From assembly GCA_965279595.1 (NCBI GenBank), contig OZ257246.1, positions 124,001-188,000 on the forward strand: 64,000 nucleotides of DNA, in the 5' to 3' direction. Position numbers and translations under genes: made by a program. The notes under the pieces were generated by a model. That model was not told the origin of the DNA. It saw nothing but the letters and a program-made list of their open reading frames with translations, and did not search any database. Below are positions 53,314 through 61,936 of the stretch, in pieces. Position 1 is the first letter of the stretch. Every line of letters begins with the position of its first letter. Origin of the DNA: CAIKLP01 sp965279595. Lineage in GTDB: Bacteria; Bacteroidota; Bacteroidia; Sphingobacteriales; Sphingobacteriaceae.

Positions 53314-55179
53314 TTACTTAACAATCATTTTGTTAGTTACATCAAATCCACCTGCAGAAACAGTAAAGAAATAGATACCAGCGTTCAAGCCATTAGCATC
53401 AATTGCTACTGTATGTGCACCAGCTGCAAAAGTAGTGTTTACTACTTCTGAAACTACTTGTCCTAATAAGTTAGTAATTGTTACTACTACTTTAGACTCT
53501 GAATTCAAATTCATATCGAATGAAGTTGTTCCTGAGAATGGGTTAGGATAGTTTGTAGATACATTAAATAGATTGTTTCTAGTATTATTAATACCAATAA
53601 AATTAGACATTTCATAAATCAAACCATCTAAGTAAGTGAAACCTACTTGAACGTTTTCATCTCCAGTTGGAACTGCAATAACAGTTGCTAATTTATATCC
53701 ATTAGAAACTACTAAAGCTTCGTTTGCACGAGCAGGCAAGTAAACTACTGATTCTACTGATGAACCAGCTGTTGCATTGACAGTTGTTCCCCATGCACCA
53801 TCAGCTACTCTAAGGCCTTTTACAAATAAATCAGGAAAATCATTTGGTTGAGGATCACCTGGAGTTTGGTTTTCAGGTTTAGTATCTGTCCAAGAGTAAA
53901 GCATTACTTCACCATCAGTAGAAACTGAAACTGCACACTCATTATCATGAGTTAATGTTCCAAAAGATGAACCACGGAAAGAAGAAACTGTATCAACAAA
54001 ATTAGCAACCCAAGCACCTTGACCATCTAATGTAACATCATACATAGATAATGGAGCACCAGTAGCTAAAGAATATGGAGTTGATGATGCAATAGCAACC
54101 ACACCAAAGAAATGTGGGTTACCATTTTTATCAACAGATAAACCACAATCAAAACCCATAGAAGGTTTGAAACCACCTAAATTTGGATCAGCCATTACAT
54201 TAGCCATAGAAGATAATGTAACTTTAGTTGGACCAGTCCAAGTAGCACCACCATCAGTTGTTTTCCAGAATACTGGATTGAAAGCTGTATCAACTGATTG
54301 ACCTACTCCTGGTTTAATTTCACCATTAGCAGCAATCCAACCTTTCATACCTGATTTATCAAAAGCAATTAAATGCTCTACCCAATGAGTAGCAGTATCT
54401 ACTGAATTATCATATAAGTCAGACTCTTTACCTAAGTTTTTAGCAACTGACCATGCGATTGAATCTGCAGCTGTATTGTAAACTCCTTTATAAACAAGGA
54501 TAGCTCCTACAGTATCAACTTCACACATTGTCCAATAAGTTCCATTAACACCTTTTGTTAATGAAGTAGGGATATAACTGTTTCCATCTTCGAATAAGTA
54601 TTTCTTTTCAGCAGTTCCGTCCATTTTACTTGAACCTACCATGAAACCACCCCATCCGCCACCTAGTGGATTTGCACCAGTTGCATAAGGAGCAGTAGCA
54701 ATTAATCTTGCATTTGCTACAGTTGTGTTTCCTGTTGGGTTAAAAATAGCACCTTGAGGGTAACGTACACCATTTGCAGTTACTGGGTGATTTCCTAATA
54801 ATGGGCCAACATTTGAAGTCCAAGTAGCACCACCATCAGTAGAAACATCAAAATAAGAACTGTTTCCAGTTGTACCAGGTCCACCAACAGTTTGATCACC
54901 ACGGTGATTAAATAATACTGCATTTAAATCTTGATCAACAGAAACTCTTCTTCTGTTAAATCCTACTTGAGTAAATGCGTTCACTGCAGAACCAATTACA
55001 ATTGGATTCAAAGTAATAGCAGAAGTTGAACTTTTTACGTTCGGATTTCTTTTAACAACACTTACCGTAGATTGCGCTTGGCCATCTTGTAAGTTCGTCG
55101 AAAGACGTGACACGTCTTGTGCCGTAGCTTGGATGCATACTGCAACTCCCACGCTAAATAAAAGTAATTTTTTCATCAT
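53314..55179 (-). CDS. Secreted BNR-like protein with type IX sorting domain (copy 2)
   Basis: From the ATG at 55179 (or the next codon, ATG 55176) the product is 621 aa with a standard signal peptide (MKKLLLFSVGVAVCIQATAQ). The frame stays open to 55230, but that would place 17 non-signal residues first. BNR/Asp-box motifs STDGGATWTS and TTDGGATWTG, shared KPENQTPGDPQPNDFPDLF, and a C-terminal type A sorting domain. Outside the sorting domain the match to the neighbour at 51369-53207 is moderate, so the duplication is old. A promoter match lies at 55218-55250. The ligand or substrate is unknown. Confidence 0.88.
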   Translation of the reverse strand: MMKKLLLFSVGVAVCIQATAQDVSRLSTNLQDGQAQSTVSVVKRNPNVKSSTSAITLNPIVIGSAVNAFTQVGFNRRRVSVDQDLNAVLFNHRGDQTVGGPGTTGNSSYFDVSTDGGATWTSNVGPLLGNHPVTANGVRYPQGAIFNPTGNTTVANARLIATAPYATGANPLGGGWGGFMVGSSKMDGTAEKKYLFEDGNSYIPTSLTKGVNGTYWTMCEVDTVGAILVYKGVYNTAADSIAWSVAKNLGKESDLYDNSVDTATHWVEHLIAFDKSGMKGWIAANGEIKPGVGQSVDTAFNPVFWKTTDGGATWTGPTKVTLSSMANVMADPNLGGFKPSMGFDCGLSVDKNGNPHFFGVVAIASSTPYSLATGAPLSMYDVTLDGQGAWVANFVDTVSSFRGSSFGTLTHDNECAVSVSTDGEVMLYSWTDTKPENQTPGDPQPNDFPDLFVKGLRVADGAWGTTVNATAGSSVESVVYLPARANEALVVSNGYKLATVIAVPTGDENVQVGFTYLDGLIYEMSNFIGINNTRNNLFNVSTNYPNPFSGTTSFDMNLNSESKVVVTITNLLGQVVSEVVNTTFAAGAHTVAIDANGLNAGIYFFTVSAGGFDVTNKMIVK

Positions 55180-55217
55180 AGTTTTTTTAAAGTTTGTGTT
55201 GTAAAATCTATTTAAAT

Positions 55218-55250
55218 CAAATTTAAGCAATTGAAATCAAAAAATCCAAA
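55218..55250 (-). promoter_or_regulatory. Promoter of the second sorting-domain gene
   Basis: Minus strand: TTTG (55247-55250), a 21-nt spacer, TAAATTTG (55218-55225), both exact. Leader about 35 nt. Confidence 0.5.
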
Positions 55251-55325
55251 AAATATTGGCTTAAATCAATATTTTGCACTGTTTTTTATATCCATATATT
55301 ACATCCTTCCTTTAATATTTTAAAA

Positions 55326-56411
55326 ATGAGTCATTTAACCATCCCATTGCAACAATTAAAAACATTCGTTTACAATATACTTCTTGCTATTTCCGTGCCA
55401 AAAGAGCAAGCAAAATTGGCTTGTGACATTTTAATGACAGCTGATTTAAGAGGAATTGATTCTCATGGAGTGGCGAGATTAAGTGGTTATATCAGATTAT
55501 GGGAGAAAAAAAGAATCAATAGCAACCCACAAATTAAAATTGTGCATGAGCTGCAAAGTACTGCTACTGTTGATGGTGATGGCGGTTTGGGTTTGGTTGT
55601 AGCTCCATTTGCTATGAACCTTACCATTGAAAAAGCAAAGGATTTTGGGAGTGCTTGGGTGGCTGTGAAAAACTCCAATCATTTTGGTATTGCCGCTTAT
55701 CACGCTATGTTGGCTTTACCTCATGATATGATTGGTATTGCAATGACTAATGCTAGTCCTTTGGTTGCACCCACATTTTCAAATGAACGAATGTTAGGTA
55801 CAAACCCTATGTGCTATGCATTTCCTTCCAAAAAATATGACCCCATAATAATTGACTTAGCAACTTCTGCAGCAGCCAATGGTAAACTAGAAATTGCGCA
55901 GAGATTAAATAAAAATATTCCTGAAGGTTGGGTTCAAACCCAGTCGGGACACCCTTCCACAGATCCTAATGAATTAAAAAAAGGGGGTTCGCTTTTACCA
56001 TTAGGAAGTGATAGAGATCATGGAAGTCACAAAGGGTTTGGACTTGGAGCTACAGTTGATATTTTATCTGCTGTTTTATCGGGTGCTAATTTCGGTCCCT
56101 GGGTGCCACCATTTGTGAGTTTTTTAGACCCCGATCCTAACCCAGTTGGGGAAGGAATAGGACACATTTTTGGAGCCATTCGCGTAGATGGTTTCCGACC
56201 CAAAGAAGAATACTATCATTCAATTGATACTTGGATTGAAAGATTTAAAAATGCAAAACCAATTGATAAGAATCAACGGGTAATAATACCTGGTGAACCA
56301 GAAATGGAAGCGTATCGTAGGCAGATGCAGGAGGGTGTGAAGGTAGATAGGGTGGTGTATGAGGATCTTTTGGAGCTGGGAAGAAAATTTAAAATTAATT
56401 ATGAATTTTAA
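55326..56411 (+). CDS. Ldh family oxidoreductase (malate/L-lactate dehydrogenase-like)
   Basis: A 361-aa NAD(P)-dependent dehydrogenase of the type 2 malate/L-lactate (YlbC/ComC/AllD) family, unrelated to the classical Rossmann LDH. Seen: LMTADLRGIDSHGVARLSGYI (catalytic His in DSHGV), VKNSNHFGIAAYHAM with the second His, NPMCYAFPS, and GSHKGFGLGATVDILSAVLSG. Whether it oxidises malate, lactate, ureidoglycolate or another 2-hydroxyacid cannot be told. Single gene; convergent with lepB across the repeat array. Confidence 0.9.
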   Translation: MSHLTIPLQQLKTFVYNILLAISVPKEQAKLACDILMTADLRGIDSHGVARLSGYIRLWEKKRINSNPQIKIVHELQSTATVDGDGGLGLVVAPFAMNLTIEKAKDFGSAWVAVKNSNHFGIAAYHAMLALPHDMIGIAMTNASPLVAPTFSNERMLGTNPMCYAFPSKKYDPIIIDLATSAAANGKLEIAQRLNKNIPEGWVQTQSGHPSTDPNELKKGGSLLPLGSDRDHGSHKGFGLGATVDILSAVLSGANFGPWVPPFVSFLDPDPNPVGEGIGHIFGAIRVDGFRPKEEYYHSIDTWIERFKNAKPIDKNQRVIIPGEPEMEAYRRQMQEGVKVDRVVYEDLLELGRKFKINYEF

Positions 56412-56537
56412 ATTTTGAATTTTGAATGTCAATTAAATAATTTTTGAATTGGAAATTAGATATTGGAAAAATGGAATGATTTTCTGGAATTAGTAAGTAC
56501 ACATTAAAAATTTATAATTTATAATTATCAGTCTTGT
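56412..56537. other. AT-rich spacer leading into the repeat array
   Basis: 126 nt with no gene. It is made of AT-rich strings related to the repeat's own tail (for example TTTAAATTTTGAATTTTGAATG and ATAATTTATAATTATC) and looks like decayed repeat or repeat-flanking sequence. No terminator is evident after the dehydrogenase gene. Confidence 0.5.
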
Positions 56538-57087
56538 AGTATCCATCTAACTGTGCCTTTGATATTCGAACGAACAAATTCAAAATTCAAAATTTAAAAT
56601 TATTTTTCATGCAGTATCCATTTAACTAAGCATTTGCTGTTCGCACGAACAAATTCAAAATTTAAAATTTAAAATTATCTGTCAAACAGTATCCATCTAA
56701 CTAAGCCTTTGATATTCGGACGAACACATTCAAAATTTAAAACTTAAAATTTAAAATTATCCATAAAATAGTTTCCATTAAACTAAGCATCTGCTATTCG
56801 GACGAACACATTCAAAATTTAAAACTTAAAATTAAAATTATCCATAAAATAGTTTCCATTAAACTAAGCATCTGCTATTCGCACGAACACATTCAAAATT
56901 TAAAATTCAAAATTTAAAATTATCTTTCATGCAGTACCCATTTAACTAAGCCTTTGATATTCGGACGAACACATTCAAAATTTAAAACTTAAAATTTAAA
57001 ATTATCTATAAAATAGTTCCCATTTAACTAAGCATTTGCTATTCGCACGAACACATTCAAAATTTAAAATTCAAAATTTAAAATTAT
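56538..57087. repeat. Seven-copy tandem repeat, 75-82 bp per unit
   Basis: Seven direct repeats start (AGTATCC/AGTTTCC/AGTACCC/AGTTCCC) at 56538, 56613, 56688, 56770, 56851, 56933 and 57015, so the periods are 75, 75, 82, 81, 82 and 82. Each unit holds a CC(A)...AACTAAGC segment, a short dyad TTCGnnCGAA, and an AT tail built from AAAATTTAAAA-type strings. Two versions of the middle alternate: GCCTTTGATATTC (copies 1, 3, 6) and GCATyTGCTrTTC (copies 2, 4, 5, 7). The array ends about 7 nt from the lepB stop codon. Confidence 0.9.
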
Positions 57088-57093
57088 TTTATT

Positions 57094-58191
57094 TTAGTTT
57101 ATTCCCGAAAAAATTCTCGACCATCTAATTTTATTTAGGAAGCTAGCATTTGCATCCCAACTCATCCATATAAACAAGGCTTTACCAACAATTCTATTTT
57201 CAGGCACAAAGCCCCAGAATCTTGAATCTAATGAATTATGACGATTGTCTCCCATCATGAAATAATAATTCATTTGGAATGTATAGGAATCGGTTTTTTG
57301 ATCATTGATATAAATACCATCATCTTTTATTTCTAATTTATTTCCTTCATAAACTTCAATCACTCTTTTATACATAGCAATGTTTGAAGATGTTAAATTC
57401 ATAATCATTCCTTTTGCAGGAACTACAAGGGGTCCGAAATTATCTTCATTCCATCCTAACTTGGCATCAAATGGAAAAACATAATCAGCATACTGACCTT
57501 TTTCTCTGAATGCGGGTTCAACTGATTTTACGTTTGCAAATTTTTTCAATTGCTCACTGCTTTCTTTGGTCAAGGTAAAAATATAATCTCCATCTTCTGA
57601 TACTCTTCCGTATTCATATATATTCATATCCATTAATGATTTATCATTGAATGGTGTACCATCTGTGCGTACTAAATAATTTGTTTGTGATTCAGTTGGA
57701 AGTGCTTCCTCTATTCCATTCACACTCACTTTCATGTCCTTCAATTGTAAAGTATCACCAGCAATTGCCACACATCTTTTAATATAATTTTCTTGTTTAT
57801 CAATGGGTCTGAAATCTTCCATTGGATAATTAAAAACTACCACATCATTTCTTTCTACTTTTTGAAAACCTGGTAATCGATAGTAAGGTAATTTGATCCA
57901 CTCTACATAAGACTTAGTGCCAATGACAGGCATGGTATGATGTGCGAATGGAAATGCAATTGGTGTGATTGGCGTACGAGCACCATAATTTACTTTACTT
58001 ACAAATAAGAAATCACCAACTAAAAGTGAACGCTCCATAGAAGGTGTCGGAATGGTAAAAGCTTCAATAAACAATCCGCGAATTAAAGTTGCTGCAATAA
58101 CAGCAAACACTAATGCATCAACCCATTCACGTGTTGCTGATTTTTTCTTTTTATTTTCTTTAGTTTTTTTTGACCAAAATTTCCAATTCAT
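57094..58191 (-). CDS. lepB: Signal peptidase I (long form)
   Basis: Cleaves signal peptides of exported proteins. The 365 aa have one clear N-terminal membrane helix (about 25-43) and the Ser/Lys dyad: Ser51 in PTPSMERSLLVGD and Lys138 in NYIKRCVAIAGD. The C-terminal box GDNRHNSLDSRFWG is intact. It is longer than typical enzymes (about 250-325 aa) through insertions between box D and box E (about 150-300), as in other Bacteroidota. Its 3' end borders the repeat array; its start is 10 nt after dapB. Confidence 0.95.
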   Translation of the reverse strand: MNWKFWSKKTKENKKKKSATREWVDALVFAVIAATLIRGLFIEAFTIPTPSMERSLLVGDFLFVSKVNYGARTPITPIAFPFAHHTMPVIGTKSYVEWIKLPYYRLPGFQKVERNDVVVFNYPMEDFRPIDKQENYIKRCVAIAGDTLQLKDMKVSVNGIEEALPTESQTNYLVRTDGTPFNDKSLMDMNIYEYGRVSEDGDYIFTLTKESSEQLKKFANVKSVEPAFREKGQYADYVFPFDAKLGWNEDNFGPLVVPAKGMIMNLTSSNIAMYKRVIEVYEGNKLEIKDDGIYINDQKTDSYTFQMNYYFMMGDNRHNSLDSRFWGFVPENRIVGKALFIWMSWDANASFLNKIRWSRIFSGIN

Positions 58192-58201
58192 AAATTTAAA
58201 T

Positions 58202-58945
58202 TTAAAACGACAATAAATCGTTCATGTTAAAAATGCCTTTTTTATTTAATATCCATTCCGCTGCTAAAACAGCACCACTTGCAAAACCTTTTCTGCTATG
58301 GGCAACATGAGATATGCTAATGCTATCTTCATTTGAATCATAATATACAGTATGTGTTCCGGGTACTTGATCCTCGCGAAAGGAACGTATCAATAACTCT
58401 TTATTTTGTTCAATGTTATGATCTCCTTCTGTTTCTCTTGTAACGATTTTGTTAGTCCAAGTTTTCAAAACATCAATTTCTTTCAAAATTATTTCAGCAG
58501 TTGTGATAGCAGTACCACTAGGTGCGTCTAATTTTTGAGTATGATGTATTTCATCCATACTTAAATGATAGTTGTAATCTTTCATGAGTTTGGCAGACAT
58601 CTGATTGATTCGCCAAAATAAATTTACTCCAATACTATAATTGGTTGCATAAAATAAGCTTCCACTTTTATTCAACACATACTTTTTTGCTTCTTCAAAA
58701 TGCTCATACCAAGCTGTAGTACCTACAACTATTGGAATACCTGCATCCGCAGCCATTTTTATATTTGCAATTGCAGATTGAGGTGTTGAAAATTCAATAG
58801 CCACATCTGCTAATTTTAAATTTTCTAGTGTCAATTCATTTTGGTTTTCAATGTTGATTTTCAAAACAATTTCATGGCCTTTGGCAATGGCAATTGCTTC
58901 AATTTCTTTACCCATTTTTCCGTATCCCAAAATCGCAATTTTCAT
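58202..58945 (-). CDS. dapB: 4-hydroxy-tetrahydrodipicolinate reductase
   Basis: Step in lysine and meso-diaminopimelate synthesis. The 247 aa have the nucleotide site ILGYGKMGKEIE, VVGTTAWY, and the catalytic region DEIHHTQKLDAPSGTA. GFASGAVLAAEWILNKKG closes the protein. Middle of the parA-parB-DUF5683-dapB-lepB cluster, an order seen widely in Bacteroidota. Confidence 0.96.
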   Translation of the reverse strand: MKIAILGYGKMGKEIEAIAIAKGHEIVLKINIENQNELTLENLKLADVAIEFSTPQSAIANIKMAADAGIPIVVGTTAWYEHFEEAKKYVLNKSGSLFYATNYSIGVNLFWRINQMSAKLMKDYNYHLSMDEIHHTQKLDAPSGTAITTAEIILKEIDVLKTWTNKIVTRETEGDHNIEQNKELLIRSFREDQVPGTHTVYYDSNEDSISISHVAHSRKGFASGAVLAAEWILNKKGIFNMNDLLSF

Positions 58946-58956
58946 ATTTAAAAAAT

Positions 58957-59517
58957 TTATTTTAATCTGAATGTTAAAGTTAAACCAGTTGTTGTGGGTA
59001 AGTAGCGTGTGCCTTGATAAGTTGGAGGAATAACAAAGGGTTTGATATTCATACTCAAGTTATCACTTACATCAAAATTATAAAACTGTGCATAAACATA
59101 AGCATCTACTATATTTGCGGCATAAAGCAAAACTAAAACGATTGCTGACAAATCTCTATTTCTTCGATAATAATCTTTCAGCGTAATTAAATTTGCTACT
59201 GAATAAACTCCATTGAATTCACTTGCGGTGCTTGATGAAGTATCTGAATCTAATTTATAAGCACTTAAATATTTTTGATAATTTCTATTGTTCCAAACAA
59301 TTCCATAAACTAAACCTGCAGCACCGGCATACAATACAGGTACTTTTAAATATTGTCTATTATAAACTTGTCCTAAGCCAGGTAATAATGCAGACATATT
59401 AGCTGCTTTATTTGCAGAATGCGGATTAATTAATACAGAAGTATCAGAACTCGTTAATTGAGCCTTTGTTTGTAAACTAAAGGCTATCAACGATAGAAAT
59501 AAAATCAACTTTCTCAT
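58957..59517 (-). CDS. DUF5683 domain-containing protein
   Basis: From ATG 59517 the product is 186 aa with a clear signal peptide (MRKLILFLSLIAFSLQTKAQ). An earlier ATG at 59532 would lie inside parB. The remainder has hydrophobic helical stretches (AANMSALLPGLGQVYNRQYLKVPVLYAG; DLSAIVLVLLYAANIVDAYVYAQF), as in DUF5683, and a strand-like C-terminus. It is a probable envelope protein of unknown role, regularly linked to parAB and dapB. Confidence 0.85.
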   Translation of the reverse strand: MRKLILFLSLIAFSLQTKAQLTSSDTSVLINPHSANKAANMSALLPGLGQVYNRQYLKVPVLYAGAAGLVYGIVWNNRNYQKYLSAYKLDSDTSSSTASEFNGVYSVANLITLKDYYRRNRDLSAIVLVLLYAANIVDAYVYAQFYNFDVSDNLSMNIKPFVIPPTYQGTRYLPTTTGLTLTFRLK

Positions 59518-59525
59518 AAGAAAGA

Positions 59526-60446
59526 TTACCAATCCATCATTTCTAATATTCGATTCAAATCATCAGTAGACAAGAATGGAATTTGAATATTACCTTTTCC
59601 TTTATCGTCTGTTTTCAATACAACACGAGTACCAAACTTAGATGATAAATCATCTTGTATTTTTTGATACTCAAAAGATTGAGAATTTGATTTTGCAATC
59701 ATTGGATTTTCTTTTTTAGAAGAAGCCATTTCTTTCTTCAAAGACATACTTCTTACTAATTCTTCCAATTTTCTTACTGATAAATCTTTATCTACCACTT
59801 CATTGAAAGCGTATAATTGTTTGTCAACAGATTCCATATTAATCATAGCACGAGCATGGCCCATACTAATTTGTCCATCACGAATACCTGCTTGAATTAC
59901 TGGAGGTAATTTTAATAATCGCAAATAATTGGTAACGGTTGATCTGTTTTTTCCTACTCTATCACCTAATTCTTCTTGTTTCAATTGGCATTCATCCAAC
60001 ATTCTTTGAAAACTAATTGCTACTTCAATCGCATTTAAATTTTCACGTTGAATATTTTCAATCAATGCCATTTCTAACATTTCTTGATCATTGGCAGTAC
60101 GCACGTATGCTGGAATCTCTTTCAATCCAGCTATTTTACTAGCTCTTAATCTTCTCTCGCCTGAAATTAATTGATAAGCATTATTACTTAATTTTCTAAC
60201 CGTGATTGGTTGAATGATGCCTTGTATTTTTATTGAATCAGCAAGTTCTTGTAAAGCTTCTGCTTCAAAAGTATCACGTGGTTGAAATGGATTGGCTTCA
60301 ATTTGATTGATAGGAATGGTATTCATAGAACTGGCAACAGGAGCTGCAGCAGGCATTCCTGTTGATTTCGTATTCACTGCATCTGTATCACTTAATAAAG
60401 CTCCTAAGCCTTTACCCAATGCATTTCTTTTTATCGCACTACTCAT
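59526..60446 (-). CDS. parB: Chromosome partitioning protein ParB
   Basis: Binds parS sites and spreads as a CTP-dependent clamp in chromosome segregation. The 306 aa show the start KRNALGKGLGALLSD, the ParB/Srx fold with NPFQPRDTFE and SGERRLRASKIAGL, ALIENIQRENLNAIE, and the helix-turn-helix KQEELGDRVGKNRSTVTNYLRLLKLP. A linker and a dimerisation domain follow. Overlaps the end of parA by 8 nt. Confidence 0.96.
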   Translation of the reverse strand: MSSAIKRNALGKGLGALLSDTDAVNTKSTGMPAAAPVASSMNTIPINQIEANPFQPRDTFEAEALQELADSIKIQGIIQPITVRKLSNNAYQLISGERRLRASKIAGLKEIPAYVRTANDQEMLEMALIENIQRENLNAIEVAISFQRMLDECQLKQEELGDRVGKNRSTVTNYLRLLKLPPVIQAGIRDGQISMGHARAMINMESVDKQLYAFNEVVDKDLSVRKLEELVRSMSLKKEMASSKKENPMIAKSNSQSFEYQKIQDDLSSKFGTRVVLKTDDKGKGNIQIPFLSTDDLNRILEMMDW

Positions 60447-61248
60447 TTTTATCTGTTAAATCTGTATTGATTACTTCTTTACTCATGCCATTTTTGTGCA
60501 AAATTTCTTTCGCTAAATTTAAATAATTAATGGCTCCTTTACTTGTTGCATCATGCATGATCACTGATACTCCAAAACTTGGGGCTTCACTTAACCTTGT
60601 GTTTCTTTGTATAATTGTTTCAAAAACTAAATCTTGGAAATGAGTGCGAACTTCTTCAACTACTTGGTTTGAAAGTCGCAAACGTACATCATACATGGTT
60701 AATAAAATTCCTTCGATTTGTAAATCTGGATTTAATCTTGATTGCACAATTTTGATTGTATTTAATAATTTGCCTAAACCTTCTAAGGCAAAATATTCAC
60801 ATTGAACAGGAACAATTACTGAATCAGCAGCAGTTAAAGCATTGATGGTAATTAATCCTAATGAAGGTGAACAATCAATTATAATAAAATCATATTGATC
60901 TTTAATTTTTGCGAACACTTCTTTCATCTTGTGTTCACGTTCTGTTAAATTGATCATTTCAATTTCCGCACCTACTAAATCAATATGTGCAGGCAATAAA
61001 TCCAAATTTGGAGTACTGGTTTCTAAAATTGCTTCACGCGGTTCAATGCTATTGATGATACATTCATAAATGCTCGCTTTAATTTCTCTAGGATCATAGC
61101 CAATACCTGATGTGGCATTTGCTTGAGGATCCGCATCTACTAATAATGTTCGATACTCTAATACTGCTAAACTTGCTGCTAAGTTGATTGAAGAGGTTGT
61201 TTTACCTACTCCACCCTTCTGATTAGCCAATGCAATGATCTTACCCAT
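60439..61248 (-). CDS. parA: Chromosome partitioning ATPase ParA (Soj-like)
   Basis: A 269-aa Walker-type ATPase that moves ParB-parS complexes. Deviant Walker A KGGVGKTT (11-18), LLVDADPQANAT, and IIDCSPSLGLITINAL. It lacks the N-terminal DNA-binding extension of plasmid ParA, so it is the chromosomal type. Heads the parAB-DUF5683-dapB-lepB cluster; the upstream 155 nt contains a -7-like TATTTTAG on the minus strand. Confidence 0.96.
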   Translation of the reverse strand: MGKIIALANQKGGVGKTTSSINLAASLAVLEYRTLLVDADPQANATSGIGYDPREIKASIYECIINSIEPREAILETSTPNLDLLPAHIDLVGAEIEMINLTEREHKMKEVFAKIKDQYDFIIIDCSPSLGLITINALTAADSVIVPVQCEYFALEGLGKLLNTIKIVQSRLNPDLQIEGILLTMYDVRLRLSNQVVEEVRTHFQDLVFETIIQRNTRLSEAPSFGVSVIMHDATSKGAINYLNLAKEILHKNGMSKEVINTDLTDKNE

Positions 61249-61403
61249 TTAAATTATTCTCCTAAAATTAAATTATTTTATTCTTGAAATTCGCTTAAAA
61301 GAAGCTATTTTGGCGCTTTTATGCAGAATTTCGATGTTTGCTAAAATACGAATCTTTTAAACAATCGGAAACCATTCTTGTTACAAATTGAACTAAAATC
61401 AGA

Positions 61404-61925
61404 ATGATTACAGTAATATCCGCTACCAATAGAACAGAAAGCAATTCTTTGCATGTTGCTAATTATTTTCAAAAAAAATTAAATGAAAAGGGGGTGGAAA
61501 CTAAGTTGCTATCTCTCAAAGATTTACCAAAATACGATGTCAGTCTTTCTAGATTTGAAAATGAAAATGGTGAATTTCAATCCATTCAAGAAATTATTTT
61601 TAAAACGGAGAAGTTTATTTTCATCCTTCCTGAATATAATGGCAGTTTTCCTGGCATTTTAAAGCTTTTTATAGATTCATGTAAGTATCCTCAAAGTTTT
61701 AGAGGCAAAAAAAGTGCATTAATTGGAATCGCAACTGGAAAATATGGAAATATAAGAGGGGTTGATCACTTTACTGGAATTTGTCATTATGTAGGAATGA
61801 ATGTTTTACCATTGAAACTTCATATTCCTGGAGTTGAAAAAGAATTAAATCAAAATTTTGATTTTTTTCAAGAAGACACACTTAAATTTACTAATCAGTT
61901 AATTGAACAATTCATAGGTTTTTAA
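61404..61925 (+). CDS. NADPH-dependent FMN reductase family protein
   Basis: A 173-aa flavodoxin-like oxidoreductase. The phosphate-binding loop ISATNRTESNS (about 4-14), the FILPEYNGSFPGILKLFIDSC segment (flavin contact P-E-Y-N-G-S) and a late GNIRGVDH identify the NADPH_FMN_red family. The electron acceptor (quinone, azo dye, chromate or flavin) cannot be judged. Divergent from parA and convergent with the BtuF-like gene. Confidence 0.88.
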   Translation: MITVISATNRTESNSLHVANYFQKKLNEKGVETKLLSLKDLPKYDVSLSRFENENGEFQSIQEIIFKTEKFIFILPEYNGSFPGILKLFIDSCKYPQSFRGKKSALIGIATGKYGNIRGVDHFTGICHYVGMNVLPLKLHIPGVEKELNQNFDFFQEDTLKFTNQLIEQFIGF

Positions 61926-61936
61926 TTGCTGAACAA

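Noticed and set aside
56538..57087. CRISPR array
   Set aside because: The units follow each other with no unique spacers, the whole 75-82 bp unit repeats, and there are no cas genes.
60271..60286. parS site inside parB (GTATCACGTGGTTGAA)
   Set aside because: Only the CACGTG core and a few flanking bases fit the parS palindrome, and the bases are explained by the conserved ParB QPRDTFE codons.
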